Of a stretch of DNA of 64,000 bases, positions 1-8,422 are shown piece by piece. The DNA comes from Roseburia sp. (lineage in GTDB: Bacteria; Bacteroidota; Bacteroidia; Bacteroidales; Bacteroidaceae). The position numbers and the translations under genes are program-made. Under the pieces are notes generated by a model. That model did not search any database and was not told the origin of the DNA. It saw nothing but the letters and a program-made list of their open reading frames with translations. The DNA is taken from positions 1 to 64,000 of the forward strand of contig JAMPEL010000010.1 in NCBI GenBank assembly GCA_023665185.1, written 5' to 3'. The first letter of the stretch is position 1. Each line of letters opens with the position of its first letter.

Positions 1-2
1 CC

Positions 3-506
3 GTCACCGACCGCCACAGCGCATACTTCGCACTTCATTTCCTTAATCATCAGGTCTGCCTTGCCCATCTGCTCCGGGAATGCCTGTATCTCAACGAGCT
101 TGACAAAAGCCAGGAATGGTCAAAGTCTGTCGAGGCATTGTTTCAGGAAGCGATACACGGGCGCAACCAAAAGCCGACGGAGGCCATAGATCCTGAGCCT
201 TGGATTGAGAGGCTTGACAGGCTTACAGATGAGAATCTGTCGAAACTGAACAAAAAATTCACGACCTTCAAAAACGGATTGCTTAAATGTCGGGATTATA
301 TTTTCAATTTTCTCAAAGACCCGACGATACCACCGGATAACAATGCGTCAGAACGCGGAATAAGAAAGTTGAAAATCAAACTTAAAAATTCAGGATGCTT
401 CCGTTCCGATCTTGGAGCCGATGCCTTCATGGATCTGCATTCCATTGTTGAGACCACAAAGAAACACGGCAATTCATCATACAACGCCATTCTCGCCCTT
501 TTCTAA
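3..506 (+). CDS. IS66-family transposase, C-terminal part (5' end outside window)
   Basis: The reading frame is already open at the first bases of the window and ends at TAA 504-506, so about 167 codons of a longer gene are present. The translation carries the CLAHLLREC stretch and, near the end, NNASERGIRKLK followed by SGCFRS. In IS66 TnpC transposases the Glu of this NNxxER motif is the last acidic catalytic residue. The protein would catalyse DNA cleavage and strand transfer for its insertion sequence. The accessory genes tnpA and tnpB and the left end would lie upstream, outside the window. The visible part has no frameshift or early stop, so the copy could be intact, but its N-terminal half cannot be judged. 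Confidence 0.9.
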   Translation, partial: VTDRHSAYFALHFLNHQVCLAHLLRECLYLNELDKSQEWSKSVEALFQEAIHGRNQKPTEAIDPEPWIERLDRLTDENLSKLNKKFTTFKNGLLKCRDYIFNFLKDPTIPPDNNASERGIRKLKIKLKNSGCFRSDLGADAFMDLHSIVETTKKHGNSSYNAILALF

Positions 507-523
507 GGGCGACTACTTCATTG

Positions 524-541
524 TGTCCGCTGAATAGTTAC
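524..541 (+). mobile_element. candidate right terminal inverted repeat of the IS66 element
   Basis: TGTCCGCTGAATAGTTAC lies 18 bases after the transposase stop. The call rests only on this position and on resemblance to ends of other Bacteroidales IS66 elements. The left end is outside the window, so the match between the two ends cannot be tested. Confidence 0.35.
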
Positions 542-600
542 ACATTTAAAGACAGTCCGCATATTGAGTTGAAATGTCCGTGAGCCAAGCAAGCCGCCCT

Positions 601-627
601 GCCGTTCTATAAATTGGATAGAACGGC
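601..627. repeat. short perfect hairpin of unknown role
   Basis: GCCGTTCTAT and ATAGAACGGC form perfect 10-bp arms around a 7-base loop. No T-run follows on either strand, so it is not a standard terminator. It lies between the IS66 end and repeat copy 1 and is absent upstream of the other three repeat copies. Confidence 0.4.
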
Positions 628-645
628 TGTGGGGTTACTGACAAT

Positions 646-1265
646 TGACATTATGTCAGTTGGCAGGAAAAGTCCGATTTTAACATTTCAAGCGTTTGTT
701 TGTGGAATGGAATGTGTATAAGCCCGTTTACATTCCGTTAAGTCATTGATAATCAATTAAATGCTATTTTAGCTAAAATGGTGCGGTTTTTGATCAAAAA
801 CTAAGGGCTGGACACAAAATAGGATGTACTGGTAATCAGCAAGTTACGAAAAATCAAGGTCAAAATCATCATTTTTCGAGGTCAAAATCAAATTTTGTTT
901 TTCGGAGCATGGAAAAGTTGGTTGCGGTCTTTTTGAGAGCGCAATTTTGAAAAATGCCCGATTTGGGGCCGAAAAAAGGGCTTTGAAAATTTTGTGCGCC
1001 TTGAAAATAAATTTTGTTCACCTTGCGAAAAAAATCAGTGTGCCTTGGAAATAAATTTTCAGCACCTTGTAATTTTGGGTTTTAGGGCACTTTTGGGCAG
1101 AAACGGCATGTTTGGAGTGGATTTTATTTGCCTTTTGGTCGGGCGAATTGTTCTATTTGTCCACTTGATTTTAGAGTTTCAAAAACCTCCGTAGAATCGC
1201 GTTTTTGCAACCGAGGCAAGGAGCGGTTGATTTTGAGCGGATTCTACGAGGTTCGACTTTTAACA
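646..1265 (+). repeat. dispersed ~0.6 kb repeat, copy 1
   Basis: This is one of four same-orientation copies in the window. It starts at the near-palindrome TGACATTATGTCA. It continues through GATAATCAATTAAAT, the perfect palindrome GTTTTTGATCAAAAAC, ACAAAATAGGATGTACTG and a block of imperfect CCTTG(A/G)AAATAAATTTT units. It ends with a hairpin whose arms are GTAGAATCGC and GCGGATTCTAC (about 1191-1249) and the tail TTTTAACA. The stretch 970-1075 is almost identical to 15270-15370 in copy 2. A 66-codon open frame at 994-1194 lies inside but is not kept in all copies, so the element is treated as non-coding. With the IS end it fills most of the gap between the transposase and trpS. Confidence 0.85.
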
Positions 1266-1536
1266 CATCTATTATAACAAAACGATTAGTTTTACTTACA
1301 TTCAGTAATTTATTGCTGTAAATTTGTACACTTGATAAGATTTTTGATTTTACAATGTTTCAGATGATGCCATGTGTTTTTTGACAGATGATATACAGGT
1401 ATTTTTGACAGGATTGCGGGCATATTCAGACAAACATACCACAAACTTCTGTGAGAAAACACCGGCAAAACATCTATCAAAACGCATAATATCTGTAAGA
1501 AAACACCAACATAAATCTACCTCAAAGCACCTGTAA

Positions 1537-1586
1537 AACGAAAAAAGCATACACATGCAGAGGCTCGCGCCACTGCGTGTATATGC
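1537..1586 (-). terminator. rho-independent terminator of trpS
   Basis: GCATACACATGCAG (1547-1560) pairs with CTGCGTGTATATGC (1573-1586), with two wobble or mismatch positions. On the minus strand the hairpin is followed by TTTTTCGTTTT. It lies about 90 bases past the trpS stop codon. Confidence 0.7.
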
Positions 1587-1674
1587 TTTGAAGAGACAAT
1601 CCGAAAGAAATCCCGGCACATTGCCAACGAATCTTTCTGCTATCCGGAATGTCCCTACCCTATTATATTATGTA

Positions 1675-2664
1675 TCAATATACTTTGAAACCGATAATCT
1701 TGCGTACCTCGCGAAGAGTTGCAGCCGCACTCTCGTGCGCTTTCTCCGCACCGAGACGGGCAATTTTGTCGAGCAGTTCCGTGTTTGACGAATACTCCAT
1801 AATCTTCTCACGTATAGGCGCGAGAGTTTTCGCGATGTCCTCAGCAAGCTGTTTCTTCATGTCGCCATAACGAAGCGTGCAGTCATTCCATTTGGAATCA
1901 AAATAATCATACGTCTCCTTATCCGAAGCAATCTCCATCAGCGTGAACAGATTCTGTATCACCTCCGGCTTCTCGCTGTTGAGCGACTGCGGCCCGTTGT
2001 CGGTTACAGCACGCATCACTTTCTTCTTCAGAGTCTTCTCGTCATCACAAAGATAGATGCAGTTGCCCTCGCTCTTTCCCATCTTTCCGCTTCCGTCAAG
2101 TCCCGGCACCTTAATGGCATGGTCGCTCAGATAAAAATTCTGCGGCTCAGGGAAGAACTCTGTCTGGTAAATATTATTGAATCTGCGGGCACACTTGCGC
2201 GCCATCTCCATGTTTTGCTCCTGATCCTTTCCTACCGGCACCTTCACGGCACGATGTTGTAGAATGTCGGCCGCCATGAGTGTAGGATATGTGAACAGTC
2301 CCGCATTCACATTGTCAGGCTGCTTGCGCGCCTTCTCCTTGAATGTGGTCACACGGCTCAACTCACCGATGTATGTGTTCATGTTGAGATACAGATACAA
2401 CTCTATTGTCTCCGGCACATCACTCTGTATGTATATTGTCGCTTTCTCCGGGTCAATGCCACATGCAAGATATTCCGCCAGAATCGTGCGCGCGCTGCTT
2501 TGTATGTTTTCAGGTTTCGGATGAGTTGTCAGAGAATGCCAGTCTGCTATAAAATACAGACAGTTGTACTCACTCTGCATCTTCACGAAACTTTTCACTG
2601 CTCCATAATAATTTCCAAGATGCAAATTGCCTGTGGGACGTATTCCACTTACTACAGTTTCCAT
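1675..2664 (-). CDS. trpS: tryptophanyl-tRNA synthetase
   Basis: Class I aminoacyl-tRNA synthetase that charges tRNA-Trp in the cytoplasm. The 329-residue length is normal for the bacterial enzyme. The HIGH-type motif is LHLGNYYG (residues 14-21) and the KMSKS-type loop is KMGKS (about 194-198), within GLDGSGKMGKSEGN. The stretch GLFTYPTLMAADIL and the VGKDQ segment are typical of TrpRS. The gene stands alone, with a TTG/TAATTTTG promoter just upstream and a hairpin terminator downstream. It is transcribed divergently from the SIMPL-domain gene. Confidence 0.97.
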   Translation of the reverse strand: METVVSGIRPTGNLHLGNYYGAVKSFVKMQSEYNCLYFIADWHSLTTHPKPENIQSSARTILAEYLACGIDPEKATIYIQSDVPETIELYLYLNMNTYIGELSRVTTFKEKARKQPDNVNAGLFTYPTLMAADILQHRAVKVPVGKDQEQNMEMARKCARRFNNIYQTEFFPEPQNFYLSDHAIKVPGLDGSGKMGKSEGNCIYLCDDEKTLKKKVMRAVTDNGPQSLNSEKPEVIQNLFTLMEIASDKETYDYFDSKWNDCTLRYGDMKKQLAEDIAKTLAPIREKIMEYSSNTELLDKIARLGAEKAHESAAATLREVRKIIGFKVY

Positions 2665-2740
2665 TGTTGCTTATATTTTGTCGTTTTTTATCTTATATAC
2701 AAAGACCGAAAAAAATCAGTCTTTTTCTTAATTGAGAATG

Positions 2741-2769
2741 CAAAATTACAAAATTATTTTGCCATACAA
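2741..2769 (-). promoter_or_regulatory. Bacteroidales-type promoter for trpS
   Basis: On the minus strand TTG (2767-2769) is followed after 18 bases by TAATTTTG (2741-2748). This fits the TTTG / TAnnTTTG signature of the Bacteroidales primary sigma factor. It lies 77 bases upstream of the trpS start. Confidence 0.6.
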
Positions 2770-2846
2770 CGACTTTATGCCATAAAGATAAGAGTTTTGT
2801 CTGCCGTATTGCCTATATTTACAGCGAAATAAAAAAACATTTGATT

Positions 2847-3551
2847 ATGAAAGGTTGGAGAATAGAGGCGGCAATTGTCGCACTGGGACTTTATCTGCTG
2901 GGCAACGCGATAAGCAACGGCATCAACGATTTCAAGGACAAGGAACGGGTGGTCAGTGCCAAAGGCCTGTCGGAAATGGAAGTGAAGGCAGACAAAGTGA
3001 GATGGCCGCTCGTCTACAAGAAAGTGGGCAACGACCCGGTAGAGATGTATAATCTCATAGAGAAGGACAACCGTGCCATTCTCTCGTTCCTGAAGAGCAG
3101 GGGCATCAAGGACGAGGAAATAATCATCGCTCCTCCGCAGCTCTACGACCAGCAGGCTGAGACATATACCAACGAGGCAGTCATGTATCGCTATAAGGCT
3201 ACCTGTGTCATCACAGTCACATCGAAGAATGTGGATCTTGTGCGCAAGCTTATCAAGGAGCAGACCGCGCTTATGACACAGGGTATCGCGCTTGTGTCGA
3301 ATGTATACGGCGGATACAGCGTCAATTATGAGTTTACCGGACTCAACTCCATCAAGCCCAAAATGATTGAGGAGGCGACCAAGAACGCACGCAGCACCGC
3401 CGAGAAATTCGCCAAGGATTCGGACAGCAAACTGGGGAAAATAGTCACGGCCCATCAAGGACAATTCTCTATTGAGGACCGCGATGAGAATACTCCGTGG
3501 ATAAAGAATGTGCGTGTAGTCACTACCATTGACTATTATCTTGAAAACTAA
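2847..3551 (+). CDS. SIMPL-domain (DUF541) envelope protein
   Basis: A 234-residue protein with one N-terminal hydrophobic segment (about residues 8-24) that anchors or exports it. The rest is a SIMPL/DUF541-like domain, recognised by the opening VVSAKGLSEMEVKADKVRWPL, the SFLKSRGIKDEEI region and the late ATKNARSTAEKFAKDSDSKLG block. The biochemical role of SIMPL proteins is poorly defined; periplasmic members have been linked to stress resistance. ATG 2847 was preferred to the TTG six bases upstream. The next gene starts 10 bases after the stop, so the two are probably co-transcribed. Confidence 0.8.
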   Translation: MKGWRIEAAIVALGLYLLGNAISNGINDFKDKERVVSAKGLSEMEVKADKVRWPLVYKKVGNDPVEMYNLIEKDNRAILSFLKSRGIKDEEIIIAPPQLYDQQAETYTNEAVMYRYKATCVITVTSKNVDLVRKLIKEQTALMTQGIALVSNVYGGYSVNYEFTGLNSIKPKMIEEATKNARSTAEKFAKDSDSKLGKIVTAHQGQFSIEDRDENTPWIKNVRVVTTIDYYLEN

Positions 3552-3561
3552 ACGGACTTGG

Positions 3562-4116
3562 ATGAGAGCATGTCTGCCCGCCATCTTCTTGTTCTTCTCG
3601 CCCGCCATATTTGCGGCAAGCGGCATTTCTGCAAGTGCCGGACACACTGAGACAGAAGACGAATATGTGTACACTGCCGACAACCATACGTACAGAATAT
3701 GGATAGAGCATGTCACAGACAGCCTGTACATACTGCATCACGAGACAGAAGGCTTTCCGCTTTCCTCATGGAAACTGCCCTACCCCGTATACCGTTTCTG
3801 TTGCGGAAACCTGACAGGTGACGAGCTGCCGGAGATTGCCATCGGAGTCATCAAGCCAACAAGATATTTCAAAGACCCCGCAAAACGCTTGTTCCTGTTC
3901 AAGCTCTACAAGGGAAAGCTGATACGTCCTTTGTGGTTAGGCTCGCAAGTAGGAAATCCGCTGGAAGATTTCCACATCGAAACACTTCAAAGTCCAAACG
4001 GCACAGGCTCTGAATGGCAGCGCGTACACACCATAGAGCGCAAGAAAAACGGAAAGGTGTTGGAAGGCATCTACAAATACAGCGGATTCGGATTAAAGTT
4101 TGAACGCTATTTGTAG
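3562..4116 (+). CDS. exported protein of unknown function
   Basis: A 184-residue protein starting MRACLPAIFLFFSPAIFAA, a clear signal peptide with cleavage expected near residue 20. A start further upstream (TTG 3529) would overlap the previous gene and put charged residues ahead of the signal, so ATG 3562 is chosen. The mature part is rich in aromatic residues and contains GNLTGDELPEIAIGVIKPT, which resembles a single FG-GAP/VCBS-like repeat (a D-x-x-P-E-I-A-I pattern). No catalytic motif is seen. It follows the SIMPL gene by 10 bases and ends before a shared terminator at 4261-4294. Confidence 0.6.
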   Translation: MRACLPAIFLFFSPAIFAASGISASAGHTETEDEYVYTADNHTYRIWIEHVTDSLYILHHETEGFPLSSWKLPYPVYRFCCGNLTGDELPEIAIGVIKPTRYFKDPAKRLFLFKLYKGKLIRPLWLGSQVGNPLEDFHIETLQSPNGTGSEWQRVHTIERKKNGKVLEGIYKYSGFGLKFERYL

Positions 4117-4260
4117 GCGGAAGGGATGCAGGTTAGAAACGGAAGAAATACCATCTGCAAATGGAAGAAGCGCAATTTGCAAGCGCAAGAAATACAGGCA
4201 GAACATGCATCCGTTTTCCGCATTATGCGCCCTCAGCTTGTTCGCGACACCATACAAAAA

Positions 4261-4294
4261 GCCCCGGAAAGTACTTTCATCAACTTTCCGGGGC
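4261..4294. terminator. bidirectional terminator between convergent genes
   Basis: GCCCCGGAAAGT and ACTTTCCGGGGC form perfect 12-bp arms around a 10-base loop. ATTTTGTGT follows on the plus strand and TTTTTGTATGG on the minus strand. It would end both the + unit 2847-4116 and the - operon that finishes at 4305. The 190-base gap between these genes holds nothing else recognised. Confidence 0.85.
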
Positions 4295-4304
4295 ATTTTG
4301 TGTA

Positions 4305-5522
4305 TCAATTCGCGCCTGCCAGAATGTTCTTCAATCTCAACAGGGCCTCAATATAATAATAGTCGGCATAAATAATTGACGCGTCAATCTCCGAACCGGC
4401 AGGCTTATGTCCTACAGAATGCAGGAGAAAAGAGGGTTTGGAATCTCTGCTCTGATATGCCTCCGAGCTCAAACTCTCAAGCATCCGGACAGCGGCTGTC
4501 TTATATTCCTCAGCCTTGTCCGCTTCCACATAAGACGACAGCTCAAGCAATGCCGATGCCACCACACAGGCTGCTGAGGCATCGCGGGGAGCGTCCGGTA
4601 TGGCAGGGTCGTCGAAATCCCAATATGGCACATAATCTTCCGGCAGACGGCTCAAATACACATCAGTGACTTTCTGTGCGAAATCAAGGAAACGCTTGTC
4701 GCGTGTCTCCCTATAAACCACCGTATATCCGTAAATAGCCCATGCCTGTCCGCGCGCCCACATACTGTTGTCCGCATATCCCTGATGCGTGCATCCATAA
4801 AGGAAGTCACCGGAAATGGTGTCATAAACCGCCACATGATAGGATGTCGCATCCTCTCGGAAATGATATTCCATAGTCTTTTCCGCATGACTGACAGCTA
4901 TATCGTAGAGATTCTTGTCACCACCGTTCTTTGCCGCCCAAAACAACATTTCCAGATTTATCATGTTATCCATAATCGTGTTGTGCCCTCCATACATATC
5001 CACATTGCGGGGCCATGAAAGAATGGTGCCGACATTGGGACGGAACAGCGTGGCAAGAGAGTCGGCTGTGTCCAAAATCACCTTTTTGTATTCAGGATTC
5101 TTTGTCAGTCTGTACGCATTGCCATAGCTACAGAAGACAAGAAACCCGAGGTCGTGGTCGTAGGCAGGAGTCTCGGAAAGGAATTTGAGAGGTTCTGTGA
5201 ATCTCTCAGCCTCCAGCCTTATAGAGTCATTGCCCGTATATTCATAATCATACCACAGAATGCCGGGCCAGAATCCATTACACCATTCGTCTTTTGTCGT
5301 CTTGCGGCAGTGCCAAGTGTCAAGACTGTCAGGAATGTTGCGCGGAACCATCGTATAATCAATATTCCCCTCCGCGTTCCTCAACTCGTTCAAGGTCCTA
5401 TGAATCTGCGCATCACAATAATTCAATTGTCCGTCCACATCAAGAACCTGCTTGTCTTCCGACGAACATGCAGCCAACAAAGAAAAAGAAAAGGCCGCTA
5501 TAAAGATAGACTTTATATTCAT
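4305..5522 (-). CDS. GH88-family unsaturated glucuronyl hydrolase (lipoprotein)
   Basis: A 405-residue enzyme expected to release 4,5-unsaturated uronic acid from the non-reducing end of oligosaccharides made by polysaccharide lyases, by hydration of the enol ether. It begins with a lipoprotein signal ending LLAAC (Cys19), so it is probably membrane-anchored and may face the periplasm. The two conserved aspartates of GH88 enzymes are visible as HDLGF (Asp124) and MDNMINLE (Asp185). The GYADNSMWARGQAWAIYGY stretch and NGFWPGILWYDY are also typical. It is the last gene of a five-gene operon, 25 bases after the MFS transporter. GH105 is a related alternative, but the motifs fit GH88 better. Confidence 0.88.
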   Translation of the reverse strand: MNIKSIFIAAFSFSLLAACSSEDKQVLDVDGQLNYCDAQIHRTLNELRNAEGNIDYTMVPRNIPDSLDTWHCRKTTKDEWCNGFWPGILWYDYEYTGNDSIRLEAERFTEPLKFLSETPAYDHDLGFLVFCSYGNAYRLTKNPEYKKVILDTADSLATLFRPNVGTILSWPRNVDMYGGHNTIMDNMINLEMLFWAAKNGGDKNLYDIAVSHAEKTMEYHFREDATSYHVAVYDTISGDFLYGCTHQGYADNSMWARGQAWAIYGYTVVYRETRDKRFLDFAQKVTDVYLSRLPEDYVPYWDFDDPAIPDAPRDASAACVVASALLELSSYVEADKAEEYKTAAVRMLESLSSEAYQSRDSKPSFLLHSVGHKPAGSEIDASIIYADYYYIEALLRLKNILAGAN

Positions 5523-5547
5523 AATATATACAACTCAATTAATTCAT

Positions 5548-6723
5548 TTATTTCTTTACAACTCTCACCCCAAAAGCACAATATGCCAAATAAAGGGCGC
5601 ATACAAGCAACACGAACACTCCGGCAGTGATGCTTCCCGACATGTCGCGTGCCCAACCTATCAGCGGAGTGGCGGCACCACCTCCGGCAACAGCCGTAAT
5701 CATCAGTCCGGATATATAGTTTGCCTTATCCGGCGCGCTCTGCAATGCCATCGAATAGATTATCGGGAAAATGCAAGAGCACAGGAAACCAATAGCTCCT
5801 ACACACACCAGATTGACTGTCACATCGGTTGTGAAAGCCAGAGCAAGTATTACAGCTATACACAGAACGATGTTTATTCTAAAATACTTAGCCTCGGCAA
5901 TCTTTGTCATAGCAAACATTCCTATAAAAGCTCCTATCGTGCGGCAGAGGAAATATACCTGCGGTGCCATTCCCGCCTCGTCTACCGTCCATCCGAAACG
6001 CTCTATCATCAGCTTGGAACTGATGAAATTTGTCGCCACATCAATGCCGACCACAAAGAATATGCCCAAGAACAGACGAAGTATGGTGCTGTCTGACAAC
6101 AAAGACAGCGTACCTTTCAGCTGTCCGTCGGAGGAAGCCGCCGACACTTCTCTCTCGATGGGAGTCAGCATAAGCCACAATCCGGAAAGCAAAGTGACAG
6201 CTCCGAGTATCGGGAAACAGTAGTACCACATTCCGTTGTCGCCGTTTCCAAAATAAGCCACAGCAAAAGAAACTATCCACGGACCTACAAGTGAGGATAC
6301 TGCTTTCACTATCTGTCCTGCCGTAAGACTTGATGTCAGCAGTTTCTCATTCGTCACCACATTGTTGAGCAGCGGGTTGAGCGACACCTGAAGTATGGCG
6401 TTTCCTATGCCGAGCATAGAATACGCAAGCATACATGTCACACTGTTATAAGCTACCAGCGGAAGTATCATGCCGATAATTGTGACGGCAAAACTGAACA
6501 ACACCGCATTCTTGCGTCCGAAACGGTTCATCAAGATTCCGGTAGGTATGCCCAAGAACAAGAACCACACGAACACCATCGAAGGCACGAATCCTGCCAT
6601 CGTATCCGACCATCCGAAAGCCTGTTTTGCATAGTCAGAGGATATTCCGACTATGTCACAAAATCCCATTACAAAAAAGCCGAAAAGCACCGGCAACACT
6701 TTCAATACACTATTATTTTTCAT
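5548..6723 (-). CDS. MFS sugar transporter, FucP-like
   Basis: A 391-residue membrane protein with about 12 hydrophobic segments. The N-terminal half carries GIPTGILMNRFGRKNAVLF, the loop 2-3 signature of the major facilitator superfamily. The opening LFGFFVMGFCDIVGISSDYAK resembles the fucose/galactose:proton symporter branch common in Bacteroidales. It probably imports the mono- or oligosaccharide released by the surrounding hydrolases across the inner membrane. It sits 28 bases after the GH43 gene and 25 before GH88, inside the operon. The exact substrate cannot be read from the sequence. Confidence 0.85.
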   Translation of the reverse strand: MKNNSVLKVLPVLFGFFVMGFCDIVGISSDYAKQAFGWSDTMAGFVPSMVFVWFLFLGIPTGILMNRFGRKNAVLFSFAVTIIGMILPLVAYNSVTCMLAYSMLGIGNAILQVSLNPLLNNVVTNEKLLTSSLTAGQIVKAVSSLVGPWIVSFAVAYFGNGDNGMWYYCFPILGAVTLLSGLWLMLTPIEREVSAASSDGQLKGTLSLLSDSTILRLFLGIFFVVGIDVATNFISSKLMIERFGWTVDEAGMAPQVYFLCRTIGAFIGMFAMTKIAEAKYFRINIVLCIAVILALAFTTDVTVNLVCVGAIGFLCSCIFPIIYSMALQSAPDKANYISGLMITAVAGGGAATPLIGWARDMSGSITAGVFVLLVCALYLAYCAFGVRVVKK

Positions 6724-6751
6724 AACTCATTTATTTCGTATAAGATGTTTT

Positions 6752-8422
6752 CTATTTACTTACTTTTATCCAGTCGGCATCCATCCAACCTCTGTCGGAG
6801 GCAAACGGCGCGCAACTGAAAAATCCGAATTTCGCACCAATCCATTTTCCTTGACGTGACTTGAACGCGTTGCCGGCAGACTGGTATTTTTTTCCATCCA
6901 GACTATAATAAAATGTACACATACCACCACGGGCTACCTTCACGCGCAAATAAATGCTACGCTCATAATTAGGTTTTGCCCCTGCCTCCACCTTGCGCGA
7001 GCAAGGAATCTCAGCTATGACAACCGTCTGCTCCGGATTTTTCTGTTCGGCATCTTTGCAGACAATCTGTTTCAGTACAAAACTGTCGCCTTGCTTCTCC
7101 ACGGCAATGCGGCAATAGTCCCATCCCATCACGATAAGTCCCGACTGCTGCCCGTCGCTCTTCGCCACCACATTCAGTTTGGCGGTCGCTGTAAACTCTT
7201 CCGCAGGGAACTTTTGGAGCAACAAGTTCGGCACTTCCCAGAAATTGACAAAGTCCTCGGAAAGAATATGTCCGTAAAGGCGCACATATCCCAATGAAGA
7301 GACAAACCCGAAAGTATCCTTATAGTTTGCGTGCCATTCCCATTGCTTGCCAAGCGTTGGTGAATCAAAATCATCACTTTCTACGGGACTCTGCACCGGA
7401 TACACCTTACCGACATTCGGCTTACGGTATTTGCTTACAGGCTCACCACAGCCGTCACCGTCCTTGTCCACACCAATCACAGGCCAATCGTCCACCCATT
7501 TCATCGGGTTGAGGTGAACCACACGTCCATACATATCCTTGTCCTGAAAATTGATGAACCACGACTCACCCGTGTTCGTATCAACCCATCCGCCCTGATG
7601 CGGACCGTTTATGTTTGTCTTGCCTTGTGCCATGACAGTCCTACACTCATACGGTCCATACACGTTCTTCGACCGGAGAGCCACCTGCCATCCTTGCTCT
7701 ACTCCTCCTGCCGGAGCGAGAATGTAATAATATCCGTTGCGCTTATAGAACTTAGGACCTTCAATCGTATGGTTTCCTTCCACTTGTCCGTCATAAACCA
7801 TTACTGGGTCGCCCACCACACGCGTACCATCGCTGCTCAGTTCACGCACCGCAATCACCGAATTAAAACCGGAGCGGCTTGCAGCCCACGCATTGACAAG
7901 ATACACTTTGCCGTCATCGTCCCACAACGGAGTCGTATCAATAATGCCTTTGGCGGGCATCACAAGAACAGGCTTCTCCCATTCACCAAGCGGATTGCGG
8001 GTCTTGACCATGAACACTCCCCAGTCGGGATCGCCCCAATAGATGAAAAACTCCCCTTCATGGTATCTTATCGAAGGAGCCCACACTCCTTTTCCATGCT
8101 GCGGCTTGTCAAAAAAATCGACAGGCTCAATTTCTTTCAATGCGTAATTCACAATCTGCCAGTTCACCAAATCTTTTGAATGGAGGATGGGCAAACCGGG
8201 AGTACAATTGAAACTCGACGCTGTCATGTAGAAATCATCCCCCACCGCACACACATCGGGATCGGAATAGTCGGCATTGATGATGGGGTTCACGTAAGTG
8301 CCGTTCCCCTTATCAGCCACCCACACTTCCGACACGTAATTGCTCTGGGCCGCACACGGAACACCGCAGCAAGCCATGAACGATGCCATGAATATGGATT
8401 TCAATTTATATTCTCTTTCCAT
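6752..8422 (-). CDS. GH43 glycoside hydrolase (xylosidase/arabinofuranosidase type)
   Basis: A 556-residue exported enzyme with a signal peptide (about 1-25). An N-terminal five-bladed propeller is followed by a C-terminal beta-sandwich (from about residue 355) like the accessory domain of many beta-xylosidases. The GH43 catalytic triad is visible: general base Asp54 in DYSDPDV, the pKa-modulating Asp162 in GIIDTTPLWDDDG, and the acid Glu221 in HTIEGPKFY. The sequence resembles the GH43 subfamily 12 group. The start overlaps the end of the GH97 gene by 17 bases, which points to tight co-transcription. Likely substrates are arabinose- or xylose-decorated oligosaccharides; the linkage is not determined. 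Confidence 0.88.
   Translation of the reverse strand: MEREYKLKSIFMASFMACCGVPCAAQSNYVSEVWVADKGNGTYVNPIINADYSDPDVCAVGDDFYMTASSFNCTPGLPILHSKDLVNWQIVNYALKEIEPVDFFDKPQHGKGVWAPSIRYHEGEFFIYWGDPDWGVFMVKTRNPLGEWEKPVLVMPAKGIIDTTPLWDDDGKVYLVNAWAASRSGFNSVIAVRELSSDGTRVVGDPVMVYDGQVEGNHTIEGPKFYKRNGYYYILAPAGGVEQGWQVALRSKNVYGPYECRTVMAQGKTNINGPHQGGWVDTNTGESWFINFQDKDMYGRVVHLNPMKWVDDWPVIGVDKDGDGCGEPVSKYRKPNVGKVYPVQSPVESDDFDSPTLGKQWEWHANYKDTFGFVSSLGYVRLYGHILSEDFVNFWEVPNLLLQKFPAEEFTATAKLNVVAKSDGQQSGLIVMGWDYCRIAVEKQGDSFVLKQIVCKDAEQKNPEQTVVIAEIPCSRKVEAGAKPNYERSIYLRVKVARGGMCTFYYSLDGKKYQSAGNAFKSRQGKWIGAKFGFFSCAPFASDRGWMDADWIKVSK

Noticed and set aside
994..1194. Open frame of 66 codons in repeat copy 1 with a similar frame at 15253-15483 in copy 2
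   Set aside because: The two copies are nearly identical there at DNA level, so shared frames are expected. Copy 3 ends the frame early and copy 4 lacks the block; no ribosome binding site or protein-like composition is seen.
1430..1520. Direct repeats of the type CTGTGAGAAAACACC / CTGTAAGAAAACACC near the trpS terminator
   Set aside because: Only two imperfect copies with irregular spacing; not a CRISPR array and too short to name.
2775..3731. 318-codon minus-strand frame opposite the SIMPL gene
   Set aside because: It is the complement of a well-supported SIMPL-domain gene and its translation matches no family.
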